Positions 1 to 10,478 of a stretch of 64,000 nucleotides of DNA are shown here, piece by piece. A program made the translations under genes and the position numbers. This DNA comes from Phorcus lineatus (taxonomy: Eukaryota; Mollusca; Gastropoda; Trochida; Trochidae), in the NCBI GenBank assembly GCA_921293015.1, contig OV121091.1, positions 9,453,755 through 9,517,754 of the forward strand. Reading direction: 5' to 3'. How positions within the stretch are numbered: position 1 is the stretch's first letter; every line of letters starts with the position of its first letter. The notes under the pieces are model-generated. The model did not search any database, was not told where the DNA came from, and saw only the letters and a list, made by a program, of their open reading frames with translations.

Positions 1-434
1 ACATATATATGACACATATGAAAGTTCTTCTTGCTTCAAAATCTTGGCGTTGCTTCAAATGTCACCCTCGGTATGATTATTTTCAGAAAACATGTGGGCT
101 TAGAAAAATTTCAAACTGGTATTTTGGAAGTGAAATAGTTAAAATGTACACAGCAAAGAGAGTTAAGCACCCACACCCTCCCGAAAGTATAAGCTGAATT
201 ATCTGTACATGTTGAAACCAAATTTCAATCTTCATGATTGCAAATCAGAGAGTGGCATATTGGTGATAAAATAAGGTGTTGCTTATTGGAAAATGTCTCT
301 TATGAACGCAGCCACATGCATGTGAATCCCATCACCATGTGTTGCTCATACCGAAGTTTCTAACAACCACAAGCATTTGGTATTTAAAGATTGGTATCAA
401 CTTCATTATCACTCTTTTGTACTTCTGATTGACA

Positions 435-1220
435 ATGGCAGGAAGGAGAATTTCCAATGTATTGAGATGGCAGATCATTGGACTTCATTGGGCAGGACTT
501 TCTTACAAGGAAATTGCAAGAAGAACTCTGTTTTACTACACCTTACTATGCGTAGTAATTAAGGAAGCATGCACAAACAAATAATGTAAAGGACCTTTCC
601 CGTTCTGGAAGACCAAAAGCTACCATGCCCCAGTAGGATAGAGCTCTTACTGCTTGCGCCAAAATTATGGTTAAAGCCTTCTTCTGAAGCTACCTTATCA
701 CTGCTTGAGCAACCAGACTGTGAGAAATCTATTTCTTCTAAAATATAATTTCGGTAATCACAATTATATTATTTTACAGAGTTTATGACTTTATTATTGT
801 TATTGCGTTAGTTTATCTTGGACAGGTAAGTTTTCACGACAACAACCTCTAGCGCTTAGATGCGGTACTGAGGATACAGCATTTCGTAAAAACATGCTTG
901 TAAGCATCACTGAGTGCCACGGTCTAATATGTGTACACGCCTCAATGCCTTACTGGCTTTGAGAAGCAATTTTTTCCTTGCCCTTATATGCACTTGCAGT
1001 ATGAAAAGGGGCAATGAAGGAGAATGTACCGGACTGAAGAAAGTCGTTTCCTCCTGCATGCTGTTGATGGGTGGGCCCACATATGGAGGACTGGGACTAT
1101 ACGTCTTGCTCTAAGAGTGGCTTTTTTCTTTGGATCCGTAATGGTTTGGAGGCTTCAAGTACAACTGTAGACTGGATTGGGTGACTATACAAGGTTCACT
1201 CACAGGCTTTCACTACATCT
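435..1220 (+). pseudogene. Tc1-like transposase relic
   Basis: Decayed DNA-transposon transposase. From the ATG at 435 the translation reads like the N-terminal helix-turn-helix of Tc1 transposases (WQIIGLHWAGLSYKEIA). In a shifted frame near 580-640 follows NNVKDLSRSGRPKATMPQ, the family's second DNA-binding helix region (consensus RSGRPRKTT). Around 1024-1150 a further frame gives TEESRFLLHAVDGWAHIW and then GSVMVW, matching the DESRF...GSVMVWG core around the second catalytic Asp. Several frameshifts and in-frame stops separate the pieces and the C-terminal part with the third acidic residue is absent here, so it cannot encode an active enzyme. Terminal repeats were not found. Positions 1-430 upstream hold nothing I can identify. 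Confidence 0.72.
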
Positions 1221-1900
1221 ATACGGTTAATACAAAACTTCTCTTCCAAATGACCAAATGATTTTCTTTTAGTTTAAATATGGTTTGCCAATCTCCTTTT
1301 TTGTCAGTTTCATACAATACTTCCATGAATTTCACCCTGCTGTGAAAAACTAGTGGGTGCATAACGTTTTTCGCTGTGTATAGTTCAACTTTATAAGTAA
1401 CTTGTGGTTTTGTTCACATATTATTTGAACATGTAAAAATGTGATCAAACTATTAAACATTATTTGAATTCCTGAGGTTGATGAATTTGCTAAGGGGGCC
1501 ATTCTTATGAGTTGTATTTCAAAATATTTGTAACGAAATTATGGGAATGTTTAGCCTTTTAACGGCCCCGGAACTCAAGTTTCTGGGCCGTTAAGTGGCT
1601 CGGGAATGTTATAAGTATAAACGAATCCAAGCAACAGCATATATAAATGATTCTTAGGGATCCCAGGTAATACACCATACCTAATGACTACTGGAAAATG
1701 CGACAGAGCTCCAATCTATGTGGAAACTTCCATGCAATGCATCAAAAAGTGGTTATCCTTATTTCATATGACAGATGATAGACTTCCCGAAATGGTGTAT
1801 AACATGATGGTCTGCTTAGATATGCAACAAAGCGTCAGCTTGGTGTCATGTTAGACAATCGCTATTTAAGCTTGGCCTTGGATATGAGAGGACGTACCAT
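1221..1900. other. Gene-free stretch, nothing recognised
   Basis: AT-rich sequence between the Tc1-like relic and the pearl-like element. No coding segment with family resemblance, no tandem repeat and no convincing inverted repeat was seen. Confidence 0.5.
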
Positions 1901-1904
1901 GAAG

Positions 1905-3005
1905 TCGGGTTTAGTAAATTATACTTCGTAGCGGGTGGATATAGCGGTCATTCCGTCCGTCTGTCCGTCCGTCCGTCCTTCTGTCAGGTCAATTTACTCA
2001 AAAACCGTTGGATTTAGATCAACCAAACTTTGCACACTTGTTAACCATAACCTTGTCTACAGTTTGGACTACTTTTGAACTTTCTGGAATTCATTTTTGT
2101 TGTCGTTTCCATGGAAACGTCATTTTTTGGACGTGGTTATATGGTGTTCAATGGGGACAGATTTTCTCAGAAGCTATTATTCCTAGAGGAATGAAATTTT
2201 GGTAATGGATACACTTGATGATACTCTTGATCGACTTTGAAAGCCATTTCCGAAAATTTATTTTTCAAAGAATTAGGCCCTTGATTGCTCAATTTGACTT
2301 GGAGCAATTAACAGATCTGTTGCTCCAAAACTGGACAGAATTTTTCAGAAACTATTACACCTAGAGGAGTGAAATTTAGGTTATGGACACACCTGATGAT
2401 ACTCTTGATCGAGTTCGAAAGCCATTTTCGAAAATTAATTTTTCAAAGAGTTACAGCCCTTGATTGCTCAATTGGACTTGGAGCGATTAACAGATCTGTT
2501 GCTCCAATGGGGACAGATTTTTTCAGAAACTATTACACCTAGAGGAGTGAAATTTTAGTTATGATTACACCTGATGATACTCTTGATCGAGTTTGAAAGC
2601 CATTTCCGAAATTTTATTTTTTAAAGAGTTATGGCCCCTTGCTTCTGAAATTGGACTTAGAGCAATTATCAGATCTGATGCTTCAATGGGGACAAGTTTT
2701 CTCAGACAGTATCACACTTAGGTGAATGAAATTTTGGTTTTGGACACATCTGTTGATGCTCTTGATCGAGTTTGAAAGCCATTTCCGAAATTCTATTTTT
2801 GACAGACTTATGGCCCTTGATTGCTCATGCAATTGGACTTGGAGCAATTAACAGACCGGTTGTTCCAATGGGGACACATTTACTCTTAAACTATTACAGT
2901 AACTTTTAGTAAATCAGGTTATCCAGAATCATTAATTCAGACTAGAAGGAGAAGAAATCAGACAGGTAGCGGGGGTATGTGAGCCATGCTCACTTTTTCT
3001 TGTTC
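1905..3005 (+). mobile_element. pearl/Helentron-like element with core tandem repeats
   Basis: A (CCGT/CTGT)n tract at about 1957-1985 is followed by a short unique segment and then by four full units plus a partial unit of a ~178-bp tandem repeat (2155-2890). Each unit starts near GGGGACAGATTTT and contains an ACTCTTGATCGA motif. The block ends near 2970-2995 with a small palindrome (GTGAGC-CAT-GCTCAC) just before a T-rich run. A tetranucleotide microsatellite, a tandem core and a 3' hairpin are the architecture reported for bivalve pearl elements, now regarded as non-autonomous Helentron relatives. Family assignment is inference from architecture; no protein is encoded. Confidence 0.6.
2155..2890 (+). 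repeat. ~178-bp tandem repeat, about 4 copies
   Basis: Unit starts fall at about 2155, 2333, 2511, 2688 and 2870 (phrase GGACAGA...TTTCAGAA, then CCTAGAGGA, then TTGATCGA). Copies differ by substitutions and small indels, so the array is not recent. It forms the core of the pearl-like element. Confidence 0.8.
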
Positions 3006-3925
3006 ATAAACCAAATGTCTGTGTTTTTATATCAGTTCACTGAATCTCGCCAGCAGTTACTCACTCATCAGTACCCATCATGCTGTACACTTAAGTATCT
3101 CCCACACGTACACCAAACATAGCATTCAAATACTTTGGTAGTAATCGCCTCCGGGATGAAGATTTTCTTTTGCTTTAGTGAGAAAGAACAGGTCTCTTGA
3201 AGATAACAGGCAAGGGATAAGGATAGAGAATAATTGTTTATAAGATTGGGGTCTGTTTAGCGACATCCTTTATACTCGGTTCTTTTCCAGTAGCCACACC
3301 ATTATGGTAAAGCACTACTTTAGCATGCCCAACAGTAAAAATATTATTAAAAAAACTCAAATTGTCTGATTTGTAAGCAAAAGTGCACATTTTTATGAAT
3401 CAGGCTCTTGTATACTCAGCCAATGCTCTTGGTGCTAAAAAGAAAGTATGCAGTGTCTTTGACCAAACATGGAAACAAAGAAAAGCATAAAAGAACATTT
3501 ATTAGATATCAATAGAGTATTCAATAGCTCACCAAATGTACACAATTCCATTCAGTGCCAAGTACCGTTTGACTGACATCTTACACATGTGCTATCATGA
3601 TCTGTAGTTTCACAAAAAACAACACGTTTGCATTTCTTGCAAAATGTTATCAAATGTTAAATTGAGAGCCAATTGCGACAATACGTGCCAAAACATGATG
3701 ATGAATTGACAACGTATTAGACAACGGTTGACATTTTGCATGATCTGTTGACAATGATGAAGCACAAATTGTTCCTTTTGTTAGTTGTGACAGATGGTAC
3801 TGGAAGTCTTCAGATTTGCTAACAAAGGTACTCCCAGTCGTGTTCTATAGGTTTCAAGTCTCGATCACCATTGCAAAACAATTACATTGGGGTGATACAA
3901 ACAGGCGTTTGTTAGTCAAGCTAGG
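3005..3925. other. Gene-free stretch, nothing recognised
   Basis: Intergenic AT-rich sequence between the pearl-like element and a TIR element. No family-like translation or repeat structure was noticed. Confidence 0.4.
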
Positions 3926-3931
3926 TGATGG

Positions 3932-4404
3932 CCCATTCTCTCCCAACAGAGGTAGCTCCGTCATAAATTCCTATACATCCTCTGTCTTAATTCAATGGTT
4001 TCTTGTGCATGAAAAGTAGAACGCTGATTGGATGCAATCAAAGTTAGTTGTGCAATCAGTGACGTCGTTTCAAAAGTTATCATTCAAATCGCCTCCGTTA
4101 CTTCCGGATGCTTTACAAAAGCTAAACTTTATTTGAATTTGCACCTTGCACTTTGAGTCGTCTTTACTGAACACATACACCTCATTTTGAGACTGCATCA
4201 TTGCACAGGCCTATATGACAACAAATATGTTATTCATGCATTCCGCAGCATTGGGTGTTTTCAGTGGCTGAAATATTGCCAGGTAGTTTAAGTTGCTATA
4301 TATCGCCGGTAGGATAAACTGCTCGATGCCCGAGAAACCTTCGAATTAAGACAGAGGTTTTATAGGATTTTATGACGGAGCTACCTCTGTTGGGATAGAA
4401 TGGG
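3932..4404. mobile_element. Non-autonomous TIR element (473 bp) with TGATGG target duplication
   Basis: The two ends are inverted copies of about 60 bp. The left end reads CCCATTCTCTCCCAACAG and the right end CTGTTGGGATAGAATGGG, and the similarity runs through AGGTAGCTCCGTCATAAA to the TTAATTC boundary. The direct repeat TGATGG flanks the element at 3926-3931 and 4405-4410; it could be read as 8 bp (TGATGGCC) if the ends are set two bases inward. No ORF of note lies inside. Superfamily is uncertain: an 8-bp duplication would suggest hAT or P, a 6-bp one is less diagnostic. Confidence 0.75.
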
Positions 4405-4654
4405 TGATGGCCTTGCTTGTAGTTTTTGTAGACAATTGCTAGATAAATGGAAATATATGAGGTCTGAAAACTTCATCCAGGTCTTTTCATGCATTCGGTC
4501 ACATCAAGTCTCGTCTTAAGATCACCACAGATCTTCTCATTTTTAGGTGTCCTAGAGCCGTTGCCGTCACAAAACGTTTCCCCAGAGAAATTGACTGGTT
4601 GTTACTACCATAAGCGGGCGTTATTTCATTTTCTGTTGTATGGCATGTCTTTCT

Positions 4655-5475
4655 ATATTGTTCTATGACTTCAGAAAATTGGTCTATAAACTCAGAGCAT
4701 TGATCTTTCACTCCTGGACATTGGTCTATGACTCCCGGGCTTTCATCTATGACCCAAGGGCATTGATCTTTCACTCATGGACGTTGGTCTATGACTCCCA
4801 GGCTTTCATCTGTGACCCATGGGCATTGGTCTATGACTCCCGGGCTTTCATTTATGACCCATGGGCATTGGTCTATCACTCCTGGACGATGGTTCATGAC
4901 TCCCAGGCTTTCATCTGTGACCCATGGGCATTGGTCTATGACTCCCGGGCTTTCATCTATGACCCCAGCACATTGATCTTTCACTCATGGACGTTGGTCC
5001 ATGACTCCCAGGCTTTCATCTGTAACCCATGGGCATTGGTCTATGACTCCTGGGCTTTCATTTATGACCCATGGGCATTGGTCTATCACTCCTGGACGAT
5101 GGTCTATGACTCCCAGGCTTTCATCTGTGACCCATGGGCATTGGTCTTTGACTCCCGGGCATTCATCTATGACCCAAGGGCATTGGTCTATGACTCCCGG
5201 GCTTTCATCAATGACCCCAGTGCATTGGTCTTTCACTCCTGGACGTTGGTCCATGACTCCTGGGCTTTCATCTATGACCCAAGGGAATTGGTTTATAATT
5301 CTAGAGCTTTGGTCTATGACCCCAGTGCATTGGACTATGAATCCAGGCCATTGGTCTGTAACTTTAGACCATTTGTTCATAACTTTTGAGAATTGTTTCG
5401 TAACTTTTGAGAATTGTTCCATAACTGTTGAGCATCGGTCTATAACTTCAGACCATTGGTCCACGACCCCAAAGC
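4655..5475. repeat. 21-bp minisatellite with higher-order variants
   Basis: Tandem units of 21 bp alternate between forms such as GGGCATTGGTCTATGACTCC and GGGCTTTCATCTATGACCCA, with a higher-order period of roughly 200 bp in the middle (two large blocks at about 4780-4980 and 4990-5200 are near copies). Because 21 is a multiple of three and the unit lacks stops, several long frames stay open on both strands (249 and 178 codons forward, 159 codons reverse). Periodic 7-residue translations in several frames argue for a non-coding repeat. Isolated units reappear at 6015-6075 beyond an inserted LINE fragment. Confidence 0.9.
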
Positions 5476-5560
5476 ATATTTATTCAGTAATAACGCCTCA
5501 GGCCCATAATCCAAAAAAATTGCAAAGAAAGAAATAATGTACATGCTGGTATTATTATAT

Positions 5561-5995
5561 CTAAGTGTATATACTTTTATTCCTAATGCAGCGAACTTGT
5601 GCTAGGTATTTACTTACGGCTTTTAGTATAAAAATATTGTCTGATGACATTAGTCTTAGGAAAGTTTCAGTTATTGGTGGTTGGATACGGTAATTTGGAA
5701 AACAGTTTCTTCTTTGTTGCAAATAATTTTGACATACAATCATTACATGGAATTCGTCCTCGATGTAGTCAAGGCCAGCGGCATGGCAATAAAGACAGGG
5801 ACGATCATTATATGGGGTGTTTGTATGACGGCCACATTCCACTGCAAGTCGGAAATTACGACACCGAAACTGGGTTATAATTGCCTGTTGACTTGGTAAC
5901 AGTTCACTGGTTAGATATGGTTCAACTCTGAGAAGAGATTTGAATTGAGAATAGAAGTAGAAGTGAAGCATGCCAATATTGAGTGAAGCAGTCAT
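5561..5995 (-). pseudogene. Non-LTR retrotransposon C-terminal fragment inserted in the minisatellite
   Basis: A 144-codon reverse-strand frame carries the C-terminal zinc-binding segment common in LINE ORF2 proteins: RLAVECGRHTN, then CLYC, then EDEFHVMIVC, i.e. a CxxC...H...C arrangement with the family phrase 'E(D/N)EFHxxxxC'. Upstream endonuclease and reverse transcriptase domains are missing, so this is a 5'-truncated copy. It sits between the main 21-bp array (ending ~5475) and leftover units of the same array at 6015-6075, which indicates insertion into the repeat. Confidence 0.7.
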
Positions 5996-6014
5996 AAAAT
6001 CTACTTAAACAATT

Positions 6015-6075
6015 TCATGAATGAATTGGTCTATGACTCCAGAGCATTGGTTTATGACACCAGGGCAATCGATGA
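6015..6075. repeat. Outlying units of the 21-bp minisatellite
   Basis: About three units (TTGGTCTATGACTCCAGAGC and neighbours) match the array that ends near 5475, separated from it by the LINE fragment. Confidence 0.7.
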
Positions 6076-6214
6076 CCTCTCATGTTGTAAATTACGTAAT
6101 GGCCTTCTTGCTCTCAACTATGGGTTTCAATGGTGCAAAAAGACAATTTAAGTATGGAAATCAAATTTTAATTACGAAACAATAACAGGGATAGGTTTAA
6201 AGGATCATTCAGGA

Positions 6215-6475
6215 ACCTGAGGTACAATAACAAGCAGTATTGTTAATTTCCACCATGCACTTCAATAAGTCCCTGTGTTGTACCAGTCGGCCAAAAATCT
6301 CCCAACATGTTCAAGCGGATTAAGATCCGAACTCATTGCAGACCACAGGAGGTGTGTCATTGTTCTGGATTACCTGCCTCGCAGCTCGTTAACGATGGGA
6401 TTTAGCGTTATCGTCTAAGTGTCCGAATTGACCAAGTGTCATTGTAACGATAGACAGCTAAGACGAAGACAGCTC
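6215..6475 (-). pseudogene. Tc1-like transposase C-terminal relic
   Basis: Read on the minus strand, two frames give DNAKSHR..RAARQVIQNND and SAMSSDLNPLEHVGRFLADW. These match the Tc1 motif DNARPHxAR and the catalytic SPDLNPIEHxWDxLGRRV segment that holds the third acidic residue. The pieces lie in different frames with stops between them, so it is dead. It is on the opposite strand from the N-terminal Tc1 relic at 435-1220 and need not derive from the same copy. Confidence 0.72.
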
Positions 6476-6479
6476 ACAA

Positions 6480-7180
6480 GAGAAGACAAGACAACTGCAC
6501 ACGACGACGTTTATTACAAGACCAAATGCGACTACAGGTAGCAAGTACGCGGTCACAAACTTCACGTGCACGGCATGAACACCCAGGTTAAGATTAGTGC
6601 GATGCAGGCAGCTAGACTGTGTGCAAGTCTTATCATTACGTCTCTCCTCTCAAGTAGGAAACATCAATTAATACCGGCGTAGAGGTCAACCTGAAACAAC
6701 TAACATGGTTAATACATTTAACAATAAAACAGTCAGTTTACTCCAAATCTCATAGGCGGCTTGGAAACACGGCCTTATCTGGTAACAGTCAACGATGGAG
6801 ACGCCATTGACACTGGAGACGTCACAGACGAAGACGGACTTGACAACAATGGAGTTGTAACATCAATTCAAGTATTCTTCACTGGTTCTGTTGACAACAG
6901 AAGATCTCTACAATTCCGTCGAAGTAGACCACCATTAACTGTCTTAATCTCATATGACCTTGGTCCAGCGTCCTGAACAACTGTACCACTTTGTGACCGA
7001 TCATGTCGTTGATGATCACTTACCAAACTTTATCACCACGACGAAGATTACTCAAGGGTTTAGTTGACCTATCGTAATAGCGCTTCTGTTTCAACTATTG
7101 TTCCCTTTTAAATCTAACAACTTTATGGGATCTAGAAACGTGTAGGAGTTTACGTGTATAGGTAGATTAGCGCGTATACG
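6480..7180. other. Sequence downstream of the Gypsy pol, no LTR identified
   Basis: This stretch should hold the 3' flank of the minus-strand Gypsy element. I could not identify a TG...CA long terminal repeat or a polypurine tract in it, and no matching copy was seen beyond 9423. It is somewhat richer in GA/AC-type motifs than its surroundings. Nothing else is recognised. Confidence 0.4.
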
Positions 7181-9423
7181 TCAACCCATGAGAACCTGTG
7201 CAAGGGACTGGCCATTTTCCAAAGGAGAGCTTCTGTAAGCTAGTAATCCCATATAAGGATCATTACTATCTTTACGTAAAATGTTTTTGACAATCTGAAC
7301 TGCTTTTTCAGCCATACCATTTGACTGAGGGTAGTGTGGACTGGAAGTACTATGTTTAAAGTCCCAATCATGTGCAAACTGGCTAAACTCATGCCTACGA
7401 AACTGAGGACCATTGTCTATAAATACCTCATCTGGGATACCATGAGGGGCAAACGCTGTCTTCATTGCGGCAATAACCCTTCTTGATGACGTATTCGTCA
7501 AGCAGCATACCTCTGGATAGTTGGAGAGATAGTTGACAATCACCACATAATCGTTCCCAGCACAGTGAAACAAGTCAACTGCAACTTTCTGCCAAGGGCG
7601 AGACACTGGCTGATGAGGATGTAGAGGCTCGGCCTGCTGTTTGTTCCTGTAAGTTTGACACACGAAAAGTTACATACAATATTGTCAATATCATGATTGA
7701 GTCTTGGCCAAAACAAAGATTCCCTTGACCTGCCTTTACATTTCTCCATACCAAGATGACCAGCATGAATCTTGTCCAGCATATAATTCCTGAGCGACGA
7801 AGGAACAACGATTCTGACACCTTTGTAAAATTCCACCGTCTACAACAGTTAACTCATGTCTATAGTTCCAATACTCACGAAGATTCACTGGGCAAGAACT
7901 TCGACAGCCTGTCTCAATTACTTCCATCAAAGCAATTAGCACTGGATCCTTACTTGTCTCCTGGCGTATCTCTGCATAGCGTGTCTTGGACAGAGTAAGG
8001 GACGAGACGACCATGTCTACATAGGCTTGAACACATTCTTCAGTTGACGAAATAGATCCGGGCTTCAATGCTGGACACGAGCGTGACAATGTATCAGCTG
8101 TAAACATGAACTTTCCAGAGGTATGTGACACTTGAACATCATACTTTTGCATTCTTAACATAAATCTCTGAATCCTTAGAGGGCAATCATTTAGAGACTT
8201 GTTGAAGATAGAGACTAACGGCTTGTGGTCCGTTTCTACTAGTATGGACTGTCCATATATGAACTGGTGAAGATGTTCACATGCAAAGGTTATTGACAAC
8301 ATCTCCTTTTCAATTTGAGCATACCTGGTTTCTGCACTGGTAAGAGCTCTGGAGGCGTAAGCTACAGGCAACCATTCAGAGTCATACTTCTGCAGTAACA
8401 CAGTACCGTAGCAGGTCTGAGAAGCATCGGACAAAATATTGATCTTTCTTTAAGGATCAAAGAACTTCAGAACTGGTTCCTGCGAACAGCTTGCTTCAGT
8501 GACAAACAGGTTTCTTCTTGTTGAGGAAGCCACTGAAAATCAACATTTTTATCCAACAATTGTCTAAGGGGTTGTGTTTTCACCGGCAAATGAGGAATGA
8601 ATTGACCCAGGTAGTTTACCATACCCAAGAACCTCTGTACATCTTTCTTGCTAGTAGGTCTCTGCATGGACTGAATTGCTGAAACCTTCCTCAAATCTGG
8701 CTTGACCCCATCACTGCTGATCACATCGCGGAGAAATGTCAACTCGCTGACCCTGAAAACACACTTATCTGAGTTAAACTTCAAATTATTCTGGCGTGCA
8801 ATATCAAGGACTTTCGAAAGACGTTTATCATGCTCTCCAGAACTTGATCCTGATACAATAATGTCATCCATGGCGGTATCTGCACCTTCCACTGACTCAA
8901 ACATGGCATGTATCGGGAGTCTCAGGAACCTATATCTCCCAAACGACGTTATGAAAGTACAGAGCTTAGAACTTTCCTCATCTAATTTCAATTGCCAAAA
9001 GCCAGCTGATGCATCCAACTTACTAAAGTAGCATGCATTTGAGAACTTGGCAGAGATCTCCTCTCGTGTTGGAAGTTTGAAATGCTCACGCTTAATTGCT
9101 TGATTAAGGTCTTTAGGGTCGAGACAAACTCTTAACTGCTTATTTGTTTTTTCAAAAATCACAAGCGGACTCACCCAATCTATTGGCTCATTCACCTTTG
9201 TGATTATGTCAAGCTGTTCCATGCGGTTGAATTCTTCCTTGAGTCTGCCATGAAGCGCAAAGGGTACTTTACGACATGCGTGCACAACTGGAGGAACAGT
9301 GTTGTCGAGCTTGATATGGTAAACACCTGGCAAGTTACTTGATATGCCACAAACAATCCTGTCTCTGATGAGAGAATCGTTCAAATCACCAAACTCGCAT
9401 GTTTTAGCTCTGTTCTCCAACAA
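7181..9423 (-). pseudogene. Ty3/Gypsy retrotransposon pol (RT, RNase H, integrase), degenerate
   Basis: Three domains run in Gypsy order on the minus strand. Reverse transcriptase lies at 9423-8467, with the WVSPLVIFEK and LRVCLDPKDLN segments, FSKLDASAGFWQ, and MDDIIVSG at the active site. RNase H (8434-~8060) begins LSDASQ...YGTVLLQ and holds ETDHKPL. Next come the integrase zinc-binding segment (GHLGMEKC) and the integrase core (7663-7181) with AVDLF, IDNGPQF and GMAEKAVQ supplying the D,D,E residues. Breaks: a frameshift near 8470, a stop just before RNase H, frame changes near 7736-7663, and an in-frame gap in the RT between LRLPI and HAMFESVEG where about a dozen residues of the usual palm segment are absent. 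No gag, protease or LTR was found, so it is an old truncated copy. Confidence 0.9.
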
Positions 9424-9446
9424 CTCACGGGGTGGCTCTTTAAACC
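9418..9446. repeat. Copy of a 28-bp dispersed motif (CAACTCACGG...GGCTCTTTAA)
   Basis: The string TCCAACAACTCACGG followed by GGTGGCTCTTTAA recurs with one difference at 16724-16752. The shorter GTGGCTCTTTAA also ends both arms of the inverted-repeat element at 14015-16037. Here it coincides with the 5' edge of the recognisable Gypsy pol, so it may mark the insertion or deletion breakpoint. Confidence 0.55.
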
Positions 9447-10044
9447 ACTATTACTCGTACAGGGATACAAAAATATTGGAATGAAACCAAGCTAAATTAA
9501 TTTGTTTTTGCTAAATATTTATCTATAATTTAATGTGAACATAATATTATTGAACAATGTGGAGTTCTGCATTGGCACAGACAACACTCTTAATATTAGA
9601 TCAGTTCAAATGCTGATATTGAATATTTTTCTCTCAAAAAGTAACTAATTGAAATGGATTCCTGCATATATGTCAGTGGGTCAATATCCAGTGTAAGCCT
9701 AGCTTGTGAGTGTTTTTTTTGTGGAACGAAAACGCACGCGAGCATGACGTACGCGAGCATATAATGAATAATACATAAAAACAAACAAATTTAATCTCAC
9801 GATGTTAAAATGCTGATGTGAGACATTTTTGAAGTTTATGATATAAAGTGTGATAATATTGTATGAATTAAAAAAACCCGTTAAGTTCGACATTTGGATA
9901 GTATAACTTTATAAATACTTTAACGCGGTTTCCCCAGGTAGGCCTAATCATACTAAAGGTAGTTCTTTCTACACTGGGTCAGTGAAGGTATAGAGAAGCA
10001 CTTGTACAAATCTGAAAGTACTGTGTCCCTTCATGGGACGAGAC

Positions 10045-10125
10045 AGGCACTAGTGAAAGCCAAGAGTGGAAAAGCACCAGATCATGATGGAATCCAAGTC
10101 CTAATACCGAAGGGAGAGAAGGATC
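10045..10125 (+). pseudogene. Short reverse-transcriptase fragment of a LINE
   Basis: The forward translation VKAKSGKAPDHDGIQVLIPK matches the start of the RT domain in many non-LTR elements (xxLKNGKAPGPDGI). Only about 25 codons are recognisable. It is distinct from the larger LINE that begins near 10480, whose own equivalent motif (AKATGPDGIG) is at about 11449-11475. Confidence 0.55.
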
Positions 10126-10478
10126 TCCATATTTTTAATTTACTGTCATCTTAGGCCCTTTTTACACAACCCTCGACATGATATGATCGATTTTCTTTTT
10201 TGAATAAAAACACACACGGTTGAAAAAAATTCAAACAACATTTCTCCCGAATGTATCGGAAGTTGGTGAGGAAGCCCAAAGAACAAGATAAGGCAGTGAC
10301 GTGCAAAGCGTGCAGGGCACGTTAATCATATTTCTTTATGTTGCATGATTTCCACACGCTCATCACTTCATAGTAATTACCCCTTTGTTAATACCGTAAA
10401 CCCTTAATAATCGCCGGCATTGAATAGTCGCCGTGTCAAAGTTTTAAAAAACAAACTTGTATATAAATATTTTTAGAA

